From the NCBI GenBank assembly GCA_027051315.1, contig JALTZE010000270.1, forward strand, positions 1-9,419: a stretch of DNA of 9,419 nucleotides, read 5' to 3'. The position numbers were made by a program, and so were the translations under genes. The stretch is from Micavibrio sp. GTDB taxonomy: Bacteria; Pseudomonadota; Alphaproteobacteria; Micavibrionales; Micavibrionaceae. This document shows positions 1-8,514 of this stretch, one piece after another (the stretch's first letter is position 1; each line of letters begins with the position of its first letter). The notes below the pieces were generated by a model. The model made no database searches and was not told where the DNA came from. It was given only the letters and a program-made list of their open reading frames with translations.

Positions 1-2
1 AA

Positions 3-155
3 GCAATAGCAAAAAAACAAGATGAAACACCAAAAAATACAAGCTTAGTAGTTAAATTTAAACCACCAAGTAAAATAGATGAAAGTAACATTCCTACATT
101 AATAGATATCGTTCAAATACAACCACCTCGCCAATTAAAAGCATCTATAATGTAA
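3..155 (+). CDS. C-terminal fragment of an unrecognised protein
   Basis: This frame is open from the window edge for 50 codons and ends in TAA; the other two forward frames hit a stop within the first 25 bases. In such AT-rich DNA that supports a real gene entering from the left. The visible residues are mostly polar (Lys, Gln, Glu, Asn), then a short Val/Ile/Leu-containing stretch with several prolines (KFKPPSK, IQPPRQ). There is no membrane segment or motif that I recognise. It is co-directional with pabB and ends 62 bp before it, so the two could share a transcript. Family and function are unknown because the N-terminal part lies outside the window. Confidence 0.6.
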   Translation, partial: AIAKKQDETPKNTSLVVKFKPPSKIDESNIPTLIDIVQIQPPRQLKASIM

Positions 156-217
156 AAATACAAAAAATTTATCAGTTTTTTATTGATATAAAACATAAAA
201 AAAAGCTAAAAATATGT

Positions 218-1648
218 ATGAAAGAAATACATTCACACACGCTTGACTATCATAATCCTCTATCACTATATAGTGCTGGACTAAAAAATAGAAAATACTC
301 GCAAATATTACACAGCTCTGATACCGAACATAATCTCGGAAGATACAGCTTCATAGTATATGACCCTATAGAAATTATAAAATACCAGAATGGTAAAATC
401 TCAATAGAAAGCGAAAATGAAAATCTAAATTTCACAGGCAACCCCTTTATGGTAATAAAGGATAGGCTAGAAATATTATGCAACAGTGAACCTGCTGAAA
501 CAAAAGAAAATATTCCACCATTCCAAGGCGGCGCAGTTGGATTTTTTGGTTATGACCTTGCGCGTATAAATGAAGATTTACCCAAAATTGCTCAATATGA
601 CCATCAAACTCCAGAAATGATAATAGGAATATATGACAAGGTAATAGCCTACGACCATATTGAGCAAAAATGCTGGATAATTACTAGGGGGAACAGCTCC
701 GCACAAGCAAAAAACCTAAAAAACAAGACCTTAGAAGAAATTAATCTCTGGCTTAGAGATATTCCCAAATATCCCACAATAATAAATAACAATATCAGCC
801 TTTCATGGAAACAAGAAGAAAGCAAACAAGAATATATAGAAAAAATAAAAAAAATTATTGACTACATCTATGACGGTGAAATATTTCAGGCAAATCTATC
901 ACAAAAATTCACAAGTGAAATAACACCAAATTTTGATTCATTTATGCACTATTGCCATCTATGTAATATAAATCCAGCCCCATTTTCTGCATATCTTAAT
1001 TTTGATGAAATAATAATAAGTTCCGCTTCACCCGAACGTTTCTTATTTGTCCATAATAATAACGTAGAAACAAGACCTATAAAAGGAACAAGAAAAAGAG
1101 CAAAAAATTTCATGCAAGACCATGAAATAGCCGAAGAACTCAGAAGAAACAGCAAAGACCGTGCCGAAAATGCTATGATAGTTGATTTAATGCGCAATGA
1201 TATATCAAAAATATGTAATGACCATTCAGTAGAAACAACAAAATTATGTGCGGTAGAAACATTTGCAACTGTTCATCACCTTGTATCAACAGTCAAAGGC
1301 AGACTTCGCGGCAATATGCATGCTCTTGACCTTCTTGATGCATGCTTTCCAGGTGGCTCAATTACAGGAGCACCAAAAATAAGAGCAATGGAAATAATAG
1401 AAGAATTAGAAACCTCCAGAAGAAACTCATATTGTGGTTCAATAGCTTATATAGGTTTTGATGGAACTATGGACACAAATATAGCAATCAGAACAATATC
1501 ATATTCTAAAAATGAAGCATCAATAAGAGCAGGCGGCGGCATAATCGCAAAATCTAATCCCGAAAATGAATATCAAGAAACTTTAGACAAAGCCGATGCC
1601 ATGCTAAAAAGCTTTTCCCCTGATGAAAATTTGGAGAAAACAGCATGA
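218..1648 (+). CDS. pabB: Aminodeoxychorismate synthase component I (PabB)
   Basis: PabB aminates chorismate to 4-amino-4-deoxychorismate, using ammonia from the PabA glutaminase; this is the first dedicated step to p-aminobenzoate and folate in the cytosol. The 476-aa length is normal. Residues about 10-145 form the N-terminal component-I domain, with GGAVGFFGYD at 104-113. Residues about 205-463 form the chorismate-binding domain, with GEIFQANLSQ (220-229), SASPERF, RAENAMIVDLMRND, CFPGGSITGAPK and AGGGI near the end. The decisive motif is PIKGT at 287-291: its Lys289 is the PabB residue that forms a covalent intermediate in the E. coli enzyme, whereas anthranilate synthase TrpE has PIAGT. 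The neighbouring pabA and pabC agree. The ATG at 218 matches the expected N-terminus, but no clear Shine-Dalgarno precedes it. The stop overlaps the pabA start by 4 nt. Confidence 0.93.
   Translation: MKEIHSHTLDYHNPLSLYSAGLKNRKYSQILHSSDTEHNLGRYSFIVYDPIEIIKYQNGKISIESENENLNFTGNPFMVIKDRLEILCNSEPAETKENIPPFQGGAVGFFGYDLARINEDLPKIAQYDHQTPEMIIGIYDKVIAYDHIEQKCWIITRGNSSAQAKNLKNKTLEEINLWLRDIPKYPTIINNNISLSWKQEESKQEYIEKIKKIIDYIYDGEIFQANLSQKFTSEITPNFDSFMHYCHLCNINPAPFSAYLNFDEIIISSASPERFLFVHNNNVETRPIKGTRKRAKNFMQDHEIAEELRRNSKDRAENAMIVDLMRNDISKICNDHSVETTKLCAVETFATVHHLVSTVKGRLRGNMHALDLLDACFPGGSITGAPKIRAMEIIEELETSRRNSYCGSIAYIGFDGTMDTNIAIRTISYSKNEASIRAGGGIIAKSNPENEYQETLDKADAMLKSFSPDENLEKTA
1633..1636 (+). promoter_or_regulatory. 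Ribosome binding site of pabA
   Basis: A GGAG core lies inside the 3' end of pabB, 8 nt before the pabA ATG. It is the clearest Shine-Dalgarno in the pab run. It fixes the pabA start at the ATGA overlap, where translation of the two synthase subunits is probably coupled. Confidence 0.7.
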
Positions 1649-2244
1649 TATTGATAATAGATAACTATGATTCATTTGTTTATAACTTAGCCCGATATGT
1701 AGGCAGACTAGGAAAAGAAAAACAAGTAATCAGAAATAATAAAATAACAATAGAAGAAATAGAAAAACTCAACCCCGAAGCTATTATAATCTCACCAGGT
1801 CCCGCCAAACCCGAAAATTCAGGAATATGTATTGAGCTTGTAAAAAAATTGGGACATAAAATTCCAATACTTGGTGTCTGTCTTGGGCATCAATGTATAG
1901 CAGAAGCATATGGAGGAGAAACAATCCGCGCACCAAAACCAGTACACGGACAAACAAGCGATATTGACCACGATAATTCCGACTTATTTATGGGATTACC
2001 CAATCCATTAACAGCAGCAAGATACCATTCCCTTATGTCAAAAATACCAAAAAATGGTGAACTTAAAATCACTTCCAGTACTGAATCAAAAGGCGGACGG
2101 ATTATTATGTCATTACAACATAAAATATACCCCGTATTTGGTGTTCAATTCCACCCAGAATCAGTATTAACAACTTATGGTCTTGATTTAATAAGAAATT
2201 TCATAACAATTGCCGATATGTACAATATAGAAAAAGAAAAATAA
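1645..2244 (+). CDS. pabA: Aminodeoxychorismate synthase component II, glutamine amidotransferase (PabA)
   Basis: This class I glutamine amidotransferase hydrolyses glutamine and passes ammonia to PabB. The family signatures are all present: IDNYDSF at 5-11, SPGPAKP (oxyanion region) at 50-56, GVCLGHQ with nucleophile Cys79, and FHPES with catalytic His170 and Glu172. At 199 aa it is slightly longer than usual, with a charged tail ending EKEK. Sequence alone does not separate PabA from TrpG, and in some bacteria one protein serves both pathways; the pabB overlap and pabC downstream favour PabA. The usual HGK motif reads HGQ (101-103), a small deviation. The start overlaps pabB by 4 nt and has a good GGAG site. 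The TAA stop is followed directly by an ATG that opens a short repeat-containing ORF. Confidence 0.92.
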   Translation: MILIIDNYDSFVYNLARYVGRLGKEKQVIRNNKITIEEIEKLNPEAIIISPGPAKPENSGICIELVKKLGHKIPILGVCLGHQCIAEAYGGETIRAPKPVHGQTSDIDHDNSDLFMGLPNPLTAARYHSLMSKIPKNGELKITSSTESKGGRIIMSLQHKIYPVFGVQFHPESVLTTYGLDLIRNFITIADMYNIEKEK

Positions 2245-2301
2245 ATGTCAGAAAAAGAAAAGAGAAGAGAAGAGAAGAGAAGAGAAGAGAATAGAAAATA
2301 A
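2245..2301 (+). CDS. Possible 18-codon leader ORF between pabA and pabC
   Basis: An ATG follows the pabA TAA with no gap and opens 18 codons ending in TAA, 6 nt before the pabC ATG. The peptide is almost entirely Lys, Arg and Glu, with the 5-residue unit KRREE twice, because it is encoded by the pentanucleotide repeat. pabA, this ORF and pabC are all in the same frame, separated only by two TAA codons. It has no Shine-Dalgarno of its own, so translation would need reinitiation after pabA. It may simply be a by-product of the repeat. I list it because its stop position depends on repeat copy number and could affect pabC translation. Confidence 0.2.
   Translation: MSEKEKRREEKRREENRK
2260..2291 (+). 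repeat. Pentanucleotide tandem repeat (AGAGA), about 6.4 copies
   Basis: The 32 bases have a perfect 5-base period (unit AGAGA, read from 2261); the period breaks at 2259 and 2292. The tract lies between the pabA stop and the pabC start and ends 16 nt before the pabC ATG. Perfect short repeats of this kind are prone to slipped-strand copy-number change. The purine-rich tract also resembles a string of weak Shine-Dalgarno sequences. That it influences pabC is inference. Confidence 0.9.
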
Positions 2302-2307
2302 AATAAT

Positions 2308-3075
2308 ATGACATTCTATATCAATAACAAAGAAATACCTCAAACAGATAGATCTATTACCTTAGGAGACGCTGTCTTTGATACATTGCTGATAAAAAAC
2401 TCTACTCCATTATTTATCGAAGAACATATAAATCGACTTATCAGCCACGCTAAAATCATGAGAATTGATGATATTCCATCAAAAGAAAAAATAATTTCAC
2501 AAATAAAAAATATTATAAAATCTACCAATTCTTCAAAAAAATATGCTCTTCGCACTACAATAACAAGAGGAAGCGGAGCAAGGGGGATATCTCCGCCAGA
2601 TACACAAAATCCATCAATAATAATCAAAATGACAGAATTAACAAATCTTCCTCCCTCTGCGAAATTATGGATATCTCGTACAACCAAAAGAAATGAATAT
2701 TCGCCAACCTCAAAAATCAAAACCACAAATTACGCAGATAATATCCTAGCACTTATAGAAGCAAAGGAAAATAACGCCAATGAAGCTGTTTTGTTAAATA
2801 CAAAAAATAATATTTCATGCATATCATCAGGAAATATATATATAATGGAAAATAACAATATATATACTCCTCCCATAAAAGACGGAGTAATGAATGGTAT
2901 AATAAGGTCAAAGTTAATACAAAAATATGATATAAAAGAAGAAACAATCTCAGAAGAAAGACTAAAAAAAGCAGATTATATATTTACATCTAATTCCATT
3001 TCTATCCGTCCTGTGATAGAATTAAACCACGAAAAAATACCCCCTCCCGATTTATCTTTTATAGAAATATTTTGA
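2308..3075 (+). CDS. pabC: Aminodeoxychorismate lyase, fold-type IV PLP enzyme (PabC)
   Basis: PabC cleaves aminodeoxychorismate to p-aminobenzoate and pyruvate using pyridoxal phosphate. The 255 residues show the class IV aminotransferase/lyase layout: GDAVFDTLL at 20-28, HINRL with Arg43, the Lys in SKIKTTNYADN (Lys138, expected Schiff-base lysine), NEAVLLN at 157-163, SGNIY, then TPP...GVMNGIIR at 187-200. Position 171, in NISCISSGN, is Cys; a gap-free comparison with the family pattern puts the usual PLP-ring-binding Glu there. The protein is a little shorter than the typical 270-290 aa. The family also includes branched-chain and D-amino acid aminotransferases, so the lyase call rests largely on pabB and pabA next door. 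The ATG has no strong Shine-Dalgarno nearby, only the GA repeat upstream. Its TGA stop is 2 nt before the next gene's ATG. Confidence 0.82.
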   Translation: MTFYINNKEIPQTDRSITLGDAVFDTLLIKNSTPLFIEEHINRLISHAKIMRIDDIPSKEKIISQIKNIIKSTNSSKKYALRTTITRGSGARGISPPDTQNPSIIIKMTELTNLPPSAKLWISRTTKRNEYSPTSKIKTTNYADNILALIEAKENNANEAVLLNTKNNISCISSGNIYIMENNNIYTPPIKDGVMNGIIRSKLIQKYDIKEETISEERLKKADYIFTSNSISIRPVIELNHEKIPPPDLSFIEIF

Positions 3076-3077
3076 AT

Positions 3078-4004
3078 ATGAAAAAAACTTATACTATTTA
3101 TTGCGGTTCTTCTGGTCATGGACCTGAAACACATAAAAAATTAGCAATCTCACTAGGAAAAAAAACAGCTCTAAATAATATAGATATATGTTATGGCGGA
3201 ATGAACGCAGGGCTAATGTACCTAACCGCAGAATCATGCTTGCGCTCTGGCGGTACTGTTATTGGCGTTATACCCAAAAAACTAAAAGACTCAGAACGTA
3301 TCCATACTGGGCTTACAAAAATGATAATGGTTGATGATTTATGGCAAAGAAAACAAAAAATGTATCATCTAGGTGATGCTTTTATCGCTCTACCAGGAGG
3401 ATACGGAACCTTAGACGAGGCTTTGGAAATATTATATTGGGGGGCAATGGGGTTAAGTAACAAGCCTTTGCTTTTTTTAAATGCTGGTAATTACTGGTCA
3501 AACATAATAAATATGCTTAAAAATAAAACACAAAATATACCACATGCTAAATTTAATTTCTGTGATTTCATGTTAACAGCAGATAACGTTGATGAAGCTT
3601 TTGAAAAGCTTGATAAATGGCAAATACCAGATGGAACAAAACACCAAAATATTCCTGACCTTCCACATTTTGAAGAAGAAATAATAAATTCCAATGATAC
3701 GCCCTTAATAATATTAGAAAATAGTATAGATAATATTTATAAACTATCCACAGCCCTAACTTTAAAACAATTAGGAGCACATAAACGCCCTATAGGAATA
3801 TTAAATTCAAAAAATCAATATCAAGATTTTATCGATTGGGCAAAAACAGCACAAAAACAAACATATATAACAAAAGATTGCCTAAAGCTTTTTACTCACG
3901 CACAAAATATAAGCGAATTACAAGAAAAAGTTAAAGATAATAAATATATATCAATAGACTTACAAAATGAAAAATGGGGAGAAAAACCCAAATTTAATGA
4001 TTAA
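3078..4004 (+). CDS. LOG-family (TIGR00730-like) Rossmann protein with a degenerate second LOG half-domain
   Basis: Residues about 4-182 form a LOG/'lysine decarboxylase-like' domain: YCGSSG at 8-13, YGGMNAGLM at 39-47, GGTVIGVIP at 58-66, RK at 91-92 and PGGYGTLDE at 106-114. The RK and PGGxGTxxE residues form the active site of cytokinin riboside 5'-monophosphate phosphoribohydrolases, which remove the base from nucleotide monophosphates. The bacterial substrate here cannot be read from sequence. Single-domain LOG proteins are about 180-200 aa; this one has 308. Residues 208-286 align without gaps over 36 positions to the first domain from residue 100, but the PGG motif is replaced by ENSIDNIYK. 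I chose ATG 3078; an in-frame TTG at 3072 would add two residues and overlap the pabC stop. It is the last gene of the pab run, with its stop 2 nt from the convergent atpC stop. Confidence 0.85.
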   Translation: MKKTYTIYCGSSGHGPETHKKLAISLGKKTALNNIDICYGGMNAGLMYLTAESCLRSGGTVIGVIPKKLKDSERIHTGLTKMIMVDDLWQRKQKMYHLGDAFIALPGGYGTLDEALEILYWGAMGLSNKPLLFLNAGNYWSNIINMLKNKTQNIPHAKFNFCDFMLTADNVDEAFEKLDKWQIPDGTKHQNIPDLPHFEEEIINSNDTPLIILENSIDNIYKLSTALTLKQLGAHKRPIGILNSKNQYQDFIDWAKTAQKQTYITKDCLKLFTHAQNISELQEKVKDNKYISIDLQNEKWGEKPKFND

Positions 4005-4006
4005 TA

Positions 4007-4435
4007 TCAAACAAATAAATGACCAGAAACAGCACTTAATTTAGCCTTTGCAATAACTAGCTTCTTCTCTACTCTAGCTTTATCGGCATCACCTTCTACC
4101 ATACCCAAATCTTCTGTAAGATTTTGCACTTGCTGTTCTAATTCATCTTGCTTTAATTCATTAACATTCACAGCCTCATCGGCAAGTATAGTACAATTTG
4201 TTGAAGTAACATCAACAAAGCCCCCTGAAACAAATACTTTTACACATTGTTCATTTTCTTCCTGATAAATCGTTACTACACCAGCTCTTAAACTTGAAAC
4301 AACAGCAGAGTGATTAGCAAGAACACCAAAATCCCCATCATCACCAGGTACAACAACTTGCCAAGCTTTATCCGAGATAATTTTTCTGTCTGGACAAACA
4401 ATTTCAAAATTAAACTGCTTTTCTGTTTCACTCAT
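4007..4435 (-). CDS. atpC: F1-ATPase epsilon subunit (AtpC)
   Basis: Epsilon belongs to the F1 central stalk; it binds gamma and the c-ring and can restrain ATP hydrolysis. The 142 residues match the family in length. An N-terminal beta-sandwich (about 1-85) contains VVPGDDGDFGVLANHSAVV and the SGGFVDV strand. A helical C-terminal part (about 92-138) is rich in Glu, Gln and Lys. An upstream in-frame TTG at 4450 would add five residues, but it overlaps the GAGG ribosome site, so ATG 4435 is the better start. It is the last gene of the F1 operon, separated from atpD by 120 bp that hold a palindromic repeat. It converges on the LOG-family gene with a 2-nt gap and no room for an intergenic terminator. 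Confidence 0.93.
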   Translation of the reverse strand: MSETEKQFNFEIVCPDRKIISDKAWQVVVPGDDGDFGVLANHSAVVSSLRAGVVTIYQEENEQCVKVFVSGGFVDVTSTNCTILADEAVNVNELKQDELEQQVQNLTEDLGMVEGDADKARVEKKLVIAKAKLSAVSGHLFV

Positions 4436-4444
4436 AACACTAAA

Positions 4445-4448
4445 CCTC
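4445..4448 (-). promoter_or_regulatory. Ribosome binding site of atpC
   Basis: GAGG on the minus strand lies 9 nt upstream of the ATG at 4435. It decides the start, because the alternative TTG at 4450 sits on the site itself. Confidence 0.7.
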
Positions 4449-4471
4449 AATAACTATATATTCAACCATCA

Positions 4472-4539
4472 GTCATTCCGCACAAAGGCAAGAAACTCAT
4501 ATCAATTCTTAAAAAACCTCCTGCATTCAAAGGAATGAC
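4472..4539. repeat. Palindromic intergenic element with GTCATTCC/GGAATGAC ends
   Basis: A 68-bp segment of the atpD-atpC gap starts with GTCATTCC (4472-4479) and ends with its exact reverse complement GGAATGAC (4532-4539). Just inside each arm the sequence can fold back on itself: CC...GG around GCACAAA on the left, and TCCT/AGGA around the sequence after the arm on the right when read on the minus strand. The layout resembles the dispersed GTCATTCC-type palindromic repeats of Rickettsiales and other alphaproteobacteria. Only one copy is in this window, so its repeat status is inferred from form. It would be transcribed with the operon and could form a hairpin between the beta and epsilon reading frames. 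Confidence 0.6.
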
Positions 4540-4555
4540 ATGAGAATTAAATTTT

Positions 4556-6019
<1,464 letters not shown>

Positions 6020-6032
6020 TTACTATATAAAA

Positions 6033-6929
6033 TCAAACTGCTTCTGCTCCTGAAATAATTTCAATCAACTCTTTAGTGATATAAGCCTGTCTTGCTCTAT
6101 TATACTGAACTGAAAGCTCATTAATCATATCACCTGCATTACGTGTAGCATTATCCATAGCAGTCATTCTTGCTGCTTGTTCACCCGCTGCGCTATCAAG
6201 CAAAGCACGGAAAATTTGCATACCCAAATTTCTTGGTAATAATTTTTCTAATATTACATCTTCATCAGGTTCAAATTCATATGACTGCATATCCAAAGAA
6301 TCTTCTTCGACATCTTTTGCGCTTTCTTCTGATAAAGTAAAAGGTATCAGCTGTTGAACCGCAGGTTTTTGAACTAAAACATTCTTAAATTCATTATATA
6401 TAAGCGTACAAACATCAAAAGAATCAGAATCAAATTTATCAATTATATATTCAACAATAGCTTCTGCATCTTTGTAACTTATAAGACCTTTATCGCCAAG
6501 CTCTGCATAAGAAGCAACTATATACTCACCCATATCACGTTTTAGAAGGTCCTTTGCTTTTCTACCTATACAGATAATCTTAACATCTTTACCATCAGCT
6601 ATGAGATTATGAGCCTCTTCCCTTGCACGTTTAACAAGATTACCATTAAACCCGCCGCAAAGCCCTCTATCTGCAGTTACTACAATCAGTAAATGAGTTT
6701 TATCACGACCTGTCCCAACCAGCATTTTAGGACCATGTTCACAATCACCCATAGATTTAGTAACTCTAGCCAAAATCCCTGCTATAGCTTTAGCATAAGG
6801 CTGACTTGCCTCCGCCCTATCTTGTGCTTTTTTAAGCTTTGATGCCGCAACCATCTTCATCGCCGAAGTGATTTTCTTCGTTGATTTAACAGATGTTATT
6901 CTATCTCTATATTCCTTTAAACTTGGCAT
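6033..6929 (-). CDS. atpG: F1-ATPase gamma subunit (AtpG)
   Basis: Gamma is the rotating central shaft of F1. The N-terminus (MPSLKEYRDRITSVKSTKKI, with KMVAASKL following) and the C-terminus (ARMTAMDNATRNAGDMI, then an ITKELIEIISGAEA-type helix) form the antiparallel coiled coil and are strongly conserved. The central Rossmann-like part has TADRGLCGGFN at 85-95. At 298 aa the length is typical. Residues about 200-225 form an acidic stretch (EESAKDVEED and beyond) before the C-terminal helix; I cannot say whether it is longer than in close relatives. An AAAGG ribosome site lies 6 nt before the ATG. It lies 43 bp downstream of atpA in the operon. Confidence 0.97.
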   Translation of the reverse strand: MPSLKEYRDRITSVKSTKKITSAMKMVAASKLKKAQDRAEASQPYAKAIAGILARVTKSMGDCEHGPKMLVGTGRDKTHLLIVVTADRGLCGGFNGNLVKRAREEAHNLIADGKDVKIICIGRKAKDLLKRDMGEYIVASYAELGDKGLISYKDAEAIVEYIIDKFDSDSFDVCTLIYNEFKNVLVQKPAVQQLIPFTLSEESAKDVEEDSLDMQSYEFEPDEDVILEKLLPRNLGMQIFRALLDSAAGEQAARMTAMDNATRNAGDMINELSVQYNRARQAYITKELIEIISGAEAV

Positions 6930-6972
6930 TGTTAACCTTTATCTTTCAAAAACAAATCGCTTGCACTTAACT

Positions 6973-8514
6973 CTAAGCCGCAATACCAACATATCCCTTG
7001 TTAAATTGCTCAAGGAATGACTTAAGCTCTTCTTTGGTATCATCTTCCAGCTTTTTCTTTTCACGAATAGAATCCAAAATATTTTTACCATTTGCTCTTA
7101 AATCATCTAACAATCTAAGCTCATAAGCAGAAACTTCATCAACTGGTACATCATCAAGATAACCATTAGTTCCTGCAAATATAACAGCTACTTGCTCTTC
7201 CACCTGAAGAGGTGAATATTGAGGCTGCTTCAAAAGCTGTGTAAGCCTTGCACCACGAGCAAGAAGTTTTTGAGTAGCCGCATCAAGGTCAGATGAGAAT
7301 TGAGCAAATGCCTCCATTTCTCTATATTGAGCAAGCTCAAGTTTAATTGTACCAGCAACTTGTTTCATAGCCTTAATTTGTGCTGATGAACCAACACGAG
7401 ATACCGATAAACCAACATTAACTGCAGGACGGATACCTTTATAAAATAAATCTGTTTCAAGGAAAATCTGACCATCAGTAATCGAAATAACATTAGTCGG
7501 AATATAAGCAGAAACATCACCAGCCTGCGTTTCAATAATTGGTAAAGCTGTTAATGAACCCTCACCACTTTCTTCGTTAAGCTTAGCCGCCCTTTCAAGA
7601 AGCCTTGAGTGAATATAAAAAACATCACCAGGATAAGCCTCACGACCAGGAGGACGACGAAGAAGAAGTGACATCTGACGATAAGCAACAGCCTGCTTTG
7701 ATAAATCATCATAAACAGCCAAAGCATGTAATCCATTATCACGGAACCATTCACCCATCGCACAACCTGCATAAGGAGCAAGAAACTGCATAGGCGCAGG
7801 GTCTGAAGCAGTAGCAGCAACAACAATAGAATATTCCATTGCGCCCTTATCTTCTAATTCTTTAACCAACTGAGCAACAGTAGAGCGTTTTTGACCAACC
7901 GCAACATAAATACAATAAAGATGTTTTTTCTCGTCTTTATCTTTGTTAATTGGTCCTTGATTAAGAATAGCATCAACAGCAACAGCAGTTTTACCTGTCT
8001 GTCTATCACCGATAATCAACTCTCTTTGCCCGCGTCCAATAGGAACAAGAGCATCAATAGCCTTAATACCTGTTTGCATTGGCTCATAAACAGATTTACG
8101 AGGCATAATACCAGGAGCCTTAGTTTCAACAAGGCGATGTTCCTTCGCATTAATAGGACCTTTACCATCAATTGGATTTCCAAGAGGGTCAACCACACGA
8201 CCAAGCAATTCTTTACCTACAGGAACTTGTACAATTTCACCTGTTCTTTTTACTATATCACCTTCTTTAATGCTTCTATCATCGCCAAAAATAACAACAC
8301 CAACGCAATCCGCTTCCAGATTAAGAGCCATACCCTTGATACCATCAGGAAATTCGACCATTTCCCCAGCCTTCACATTATCAAGACCATAAACTCTGGC
8401 AACACCATCACCAACAGACAGAACCTGACCAACTTCAGCCACATCTGCCATAGCATCAAAACCTTCAATCTGCTTTTTTAATATATCAGATATTTCAGCC
8501 GCACGAATTTCCAT
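6973..8514 (-). CDS. atpA: F1-ATPase alpha subunit (AtpA)
   Basis: Alpha alternates with beta in the F1 hexamer, holds non-catalytic nucleotide and supplies the arginine finger to the beta site. The 513-aa length is standard. Visible features are the N-terminal [14 protein letters not shown] segment that contacts delta, the barrel motif [14 protein letters not shown], the P-loop GDRQTGKT at 169-176 (Lys175), [25 protein letters not shown] and [17 protein letters not shown], and Arg373 in SRVGSSAQ (arginine finger). The C-terminal helical domain runs to the usual GYVGIAA-like end. The ATG follows the atpH TAA with no gap, and a GAGG site inside the end of atpH lies 8 nt upstream, so the two genes are probably translationally coupled. 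Confidence 0.98.
   Translation of the reverse strand: MEIRAAEISDILKKQIEGFDAMADVAEVGQVLSVGDGVARVYGLDNVKAGEMVEFPDGIKGMALNLEADCVGVVIFGDDRSIKEGDIVKRTGEIVQVPVGKELLGRVVDPLGNPIDGKGPINAKEHRLVETKAPGIMPRKSVYEPMQTGIKAIDALVPIGRGQRELIIGDRQTGKTAVAVDAILNQGPINKDKDEKKHLYCIYVAVGQKRSTVAQLVKELEDKGAMEYSIVVAATASDPAPMQFLAPYAGCAMGEWFRDNGLHALAVYDDLSKQAVAYRQMSLLLRRPPGREAYPGDVFYIHSRLLERAAKLNEESGEGSLTALPIIETQAGDVSAYIPTNVISITDGQIFLETDLFYKGIRPAVNVGLSVSRVGSSAQIKAMKQVAGTIKLELAQYREMEAFAQFSSDLDAATQKLLARGARLTQLLKQPQYSPLQVEEQVAVIFAGTNGYLDDVPVDEVSAYELRLLDDLRANGKNILDSIREKKKLEDDTKEELKSFLEQFNKGYVGIAA

Noticed and set aside
170..188. Inverted repeat TATCA...TGATA before pabB as a terminator or promoter
   Set aside because: The stem is only 5 AT-rich pairs with a 9-base loop and has no GC core, so it is weak. 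A TTGATA (183-188) with CTAAAA (206-211) could be read as a promoter but would place transcription start at about the ATG.
218..2244. Anthranilate synthase (TrpE/TrpG) as identity for the first two genes
   Set aside because: The PIKGT motif with Lys289 is the PabB form rather than TrpE's PIAGT, and a pabC-type gene follows. A dual role for the glutaminase in tryptophan synthesis remains possible.
2820..2880. AT-alternating runs within pabC
   Set aside because: These are short imperfect TA runs encoding Ile/Tyr codons in frame; they are not a tandem repeat comparable to the AGAGA tract.
3072..3074. TTG start for the LOG-family gene overlapping the pabC stop
   Set aside because: An ATG two codons later gives a normal LOG N-terminus; the TTG version adds only two residues and has no ribosome site in its favour.
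7014..7021. Another GGAATGAC, matching the arm of the palindromic element
   Set aside because: It lies inside atpA, encodes part of the conserved C-terminal helix, and has no partner arm nearby. It is a chance 8-base match.
7891..8481. 196-codon plus-strand frame antisense to atpA
   Set aside because: It mirrors the highly conserved alpha subunit on the other strand, is rich in Asn, Thr, Ser and Ile as expected of antisense AT-rich DNA, and has no recognisable domain.
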